Shown in pieces: positions 62,899 to 64,000 of a stretch of 64,000 nucleotides of DNA; the stretch's first letter is position 1; each line of letters opens with the position of its first letter. The position numbers and the translations under genes are program-made. The notes under the pieces are model-generated. The model worked only from the letters and a program-made list of their open reading frames with translations, did no database searches and had not been told where the DNA came from. Source of the stretch: Opitutaceae bacterium (GTDB lineage Bacteria; Verrucomicrobiota; Verrucomicrobiia; Opitutales; Opitutaceae); contig JAIXWF010000023.1 in NCBI GenBank assembly GCA_027482185.1, positions 1 through 64,000 of the forward strand, in the 5' to 3' direction.

Positions 62899-63837
62899 AT
62901 GCCGGCCGACGTCGCAGTCCTCATCGTCACGTACAATTCGGAAAACGAGATCTCCGACTGCCTCCGCAGCGCCATCGAGCAGCGCCGGGCCGTCGCCCAG
63001 GAGATCGTCGTGGTCGACAACGCCTCGAAGGACGGCACCGTCGCCGCGATCCGCGCCGGCTTCCCCGAGGTGAAACTCGTCCTGCCCGGCAAGAACCTCG
63101 GCTTCGCCGCCGGGGTGAATCTGGCCGCGCGCCAGACCGACGCGAAGTACCTCCTGCTGCTCAATCCCGACACGAGAATCCTCGATCACGCGATCGATGT
63201 GATCGTGGAATTCGCGCGACGCCACCCGCACTATGGTTTCTACGGCGGGCGCACGTTCAAGGACGACGGCCGCCTCGAGCCGTCGTCGTGCTGGGGCTTG
63301 CCCAGCCTGTGGAGCCTGACGATGTTCGCGTTCGGCCTGAGCACGCTCGCCAAACACAATCCGATCCTCGACCCCGAGTCTCTGGGCAGCTGGCCGCGCG
63401 ACACCGTGCGCGAAGTCGGCATCATCACGGGCTGTTTCCTGCTGGTCGAACGCGCCGCCTGGGAAAAACTGCAGGGCTTCGACGAACGCTACTTCATGTA
63501 CGGCGAAGATGCGGACCTGGCGATGCGGGCGCGGAAGGCCGGTTACCGGCCCGTGATCTGCCCGGACGCGCGCCTCGTGCACGAAGTCGGCAAGTCCTCC
63601 GCCACGCCGTTCCACAAGGCGATTTTGCTCTTCCGGGGCAAAGCGAACTACGTGCTCGTCCACTGGACGGGATGGCGGAGCCGTCTCGGGCTGTGGTTGC
63701 TGGCCGCGGGCGTCGGCTTCCGGGCCTTGGGCTCCGTCGTCGTGCGCAGTCCGTCCGACACGTGGCGCAAACTTTGGCAGCAGCGCCGCGACTGGATGCG
63801 CGGCTACTTCGCGGCCCCCGCGAAACCCGCCGCCTGA
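62899..63837 (+). CDS. Family 2 glycosyltransferase (rhamnosyltransferase-like)
   Basis: 312 residues. GT-A fold with DVAVLIVTYNSENEISDCLR, VVVDNASKDGTVAAIR, GKNLGFAAGVNLAARQTDA, LLLLNPDTRI (DxD-equivalent) and FDERYFMYGEDADLAMRARK. The NLGFAAGVN/NPDT combination is typical of rhamnosyltransferases such as WbbL, but donor specificity is not certain. A hydrophobic C-terminal segment (LWLLAAGVGFRALGSVVV) may attach it to the membrane. It starts 3 bases after the acyltransferase. Confidence 0.88.
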   Translation: MPADVAVLIVTYNSENEISDCLRSAIEQRRAVAQEIVVVDNASKDGTVAAIRAGFPEVKLVLPGKNLGFAAGVNLAARQTDAKYLLLLNPDTRILDHAIDVIVEFARRHPHYGFYGGRTFKDDGRLEPSSCWGLPSLWSLTMFAFGLSTLAKHNPILDPESLGSWPRDTVREVGIITGCFLLVERAAWEKLQGFDERYFMYGEDADLAMRARKAGYRPVICPDARLVHEVGKSSATPFHKAILLFRGKANYVLVHWTGWRSRLGLWLLAAGVGFRALGSVVVRSPSDTWRKLWQQRRDWMRGYFAAPAKPAA

Positions 63838-63846
63838 CGTCCTGCG

Positions 63847-64000
63847 ATGAGTTCGGCCCCTCCCATCGTCTCGGTCGTGATCCCGGCCTTCAACCGCCGG
63901 GACAGCGTGCTCCAACTGCTGGGCGACCTGTACCGCCAGACCGGGATTTCCTTCGAGGTGATTGTCGTCGACGATTGTTCGCCCGACGGCACGGCCGACG
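63847..64000 (+). CDS. Family 2 glycosyltransferase, N-terminal part (3' end outside window)
   Basis: Starting at ATG 63847, nine bases after the previous stop, 51 residues are visible: PIVSVVIPAFNRRDSVLQLL, LYRQTGISFEVIVVDDCSPD and GTAD at the edge. The PAFNR and VVDDCSPDGT motifs are the nucleotide-binding start of GT2 enzymes. It presumably adds another sugar to the EPS repeat unit. Confidence 0.85.
   Translation, partial: MSSAPPIVSVVIPAFNRRDSVLQLLGDLYRQTGISFEVIVVDDCSPDGTAD

Overview
The window is about 70% G+C. The gene families and their order suggest a member of the Verrucomicrobiota, most likely class Opitutae. The pointers are FG-GAP/VCBS proteins with a repeated C-terminal module (NDDW ... 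VEVYELP), a small coiled-coil protein beginning MKSAYELAMERL, a compact nuoB-N operon and a ComEC without a nuclease domain. This is inference from family resemblance; there is no rRNA to confirm it.

Layout. 1-6.7 kb: the tail of one FG-GAP-type surface protein, two large convergent secreted FG-GAP proteins and an orphan fragment of their C-terminal module. 6.7-8.1 kb: a TIR-domain membrane protein. 8.2-9.3 kb: an outer-membrane protein on the minus strand. 9.4-15.5 kb: a metal-handling cluster, probably for copper. It has two paralogous CxxC mini membrane proteins, a CusF-SCO lipoprotein, a TonB receptor, a sialidase-fold protein with a CxCC motif and a stand-alone CusF. 15.8-20.4 kb: a chemoreceptor and a hybrid histidine kinase. 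20.5-24.7 kb: a second, related metal module with a CxCC protein carrying a decayed CusF-like tail, a His/Cys mini protein and a ZnuD-like receptor. 24.8-36.3 kb: housekeeping genes (TPR protein, ftsY, nusB, ribH, carbonic anhydrase, rarA, comEC, an EEP-family enzyme, a ThyX-like protein). 36.4-50.3 kb: the respiratory complex I operon nuoBCDEFG-(74 aa ORF)-HIJKLMN on the minus strand, without nuoA. 50.6 kb: tRNA-Ser(GGA), followed by 1.4 kb with no convincing gene. 52.1-64.0 kb: an exopolysaccharide cluster that runs off the right edge.

How the genes work together. The two metal modules share an architecture: TonB outer-membrane import, periplasmic CxCC and CusF-like proteins, and in the first module an SCO copper chaperone. 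They look like a copper (or copper/zinc) acquisition and delivery system. The EPS cluster encodes synthesis of a 2,3-diacetamido sugar (oxidoreductase, aminotransferase, N-acetyltransferase), two initiating phosphoglycosyltransferases, a Wzz/BY-kinase-like protein with a degenerate P-loop, an Alg14/Alg13-type split glycosyltransferase, a deacetylase, acyl- and aminoacyl-type modifying enzymes and GT2 glycosyltransferases.

The most interesting features are the duplicated CxCC/CusF/TonB metal modules, the twin CxxC mini genes whose downstream spacers are also homologous, and short dispersed repeats that lie downstream of genes and also seem to have been absorbed into reading frames.
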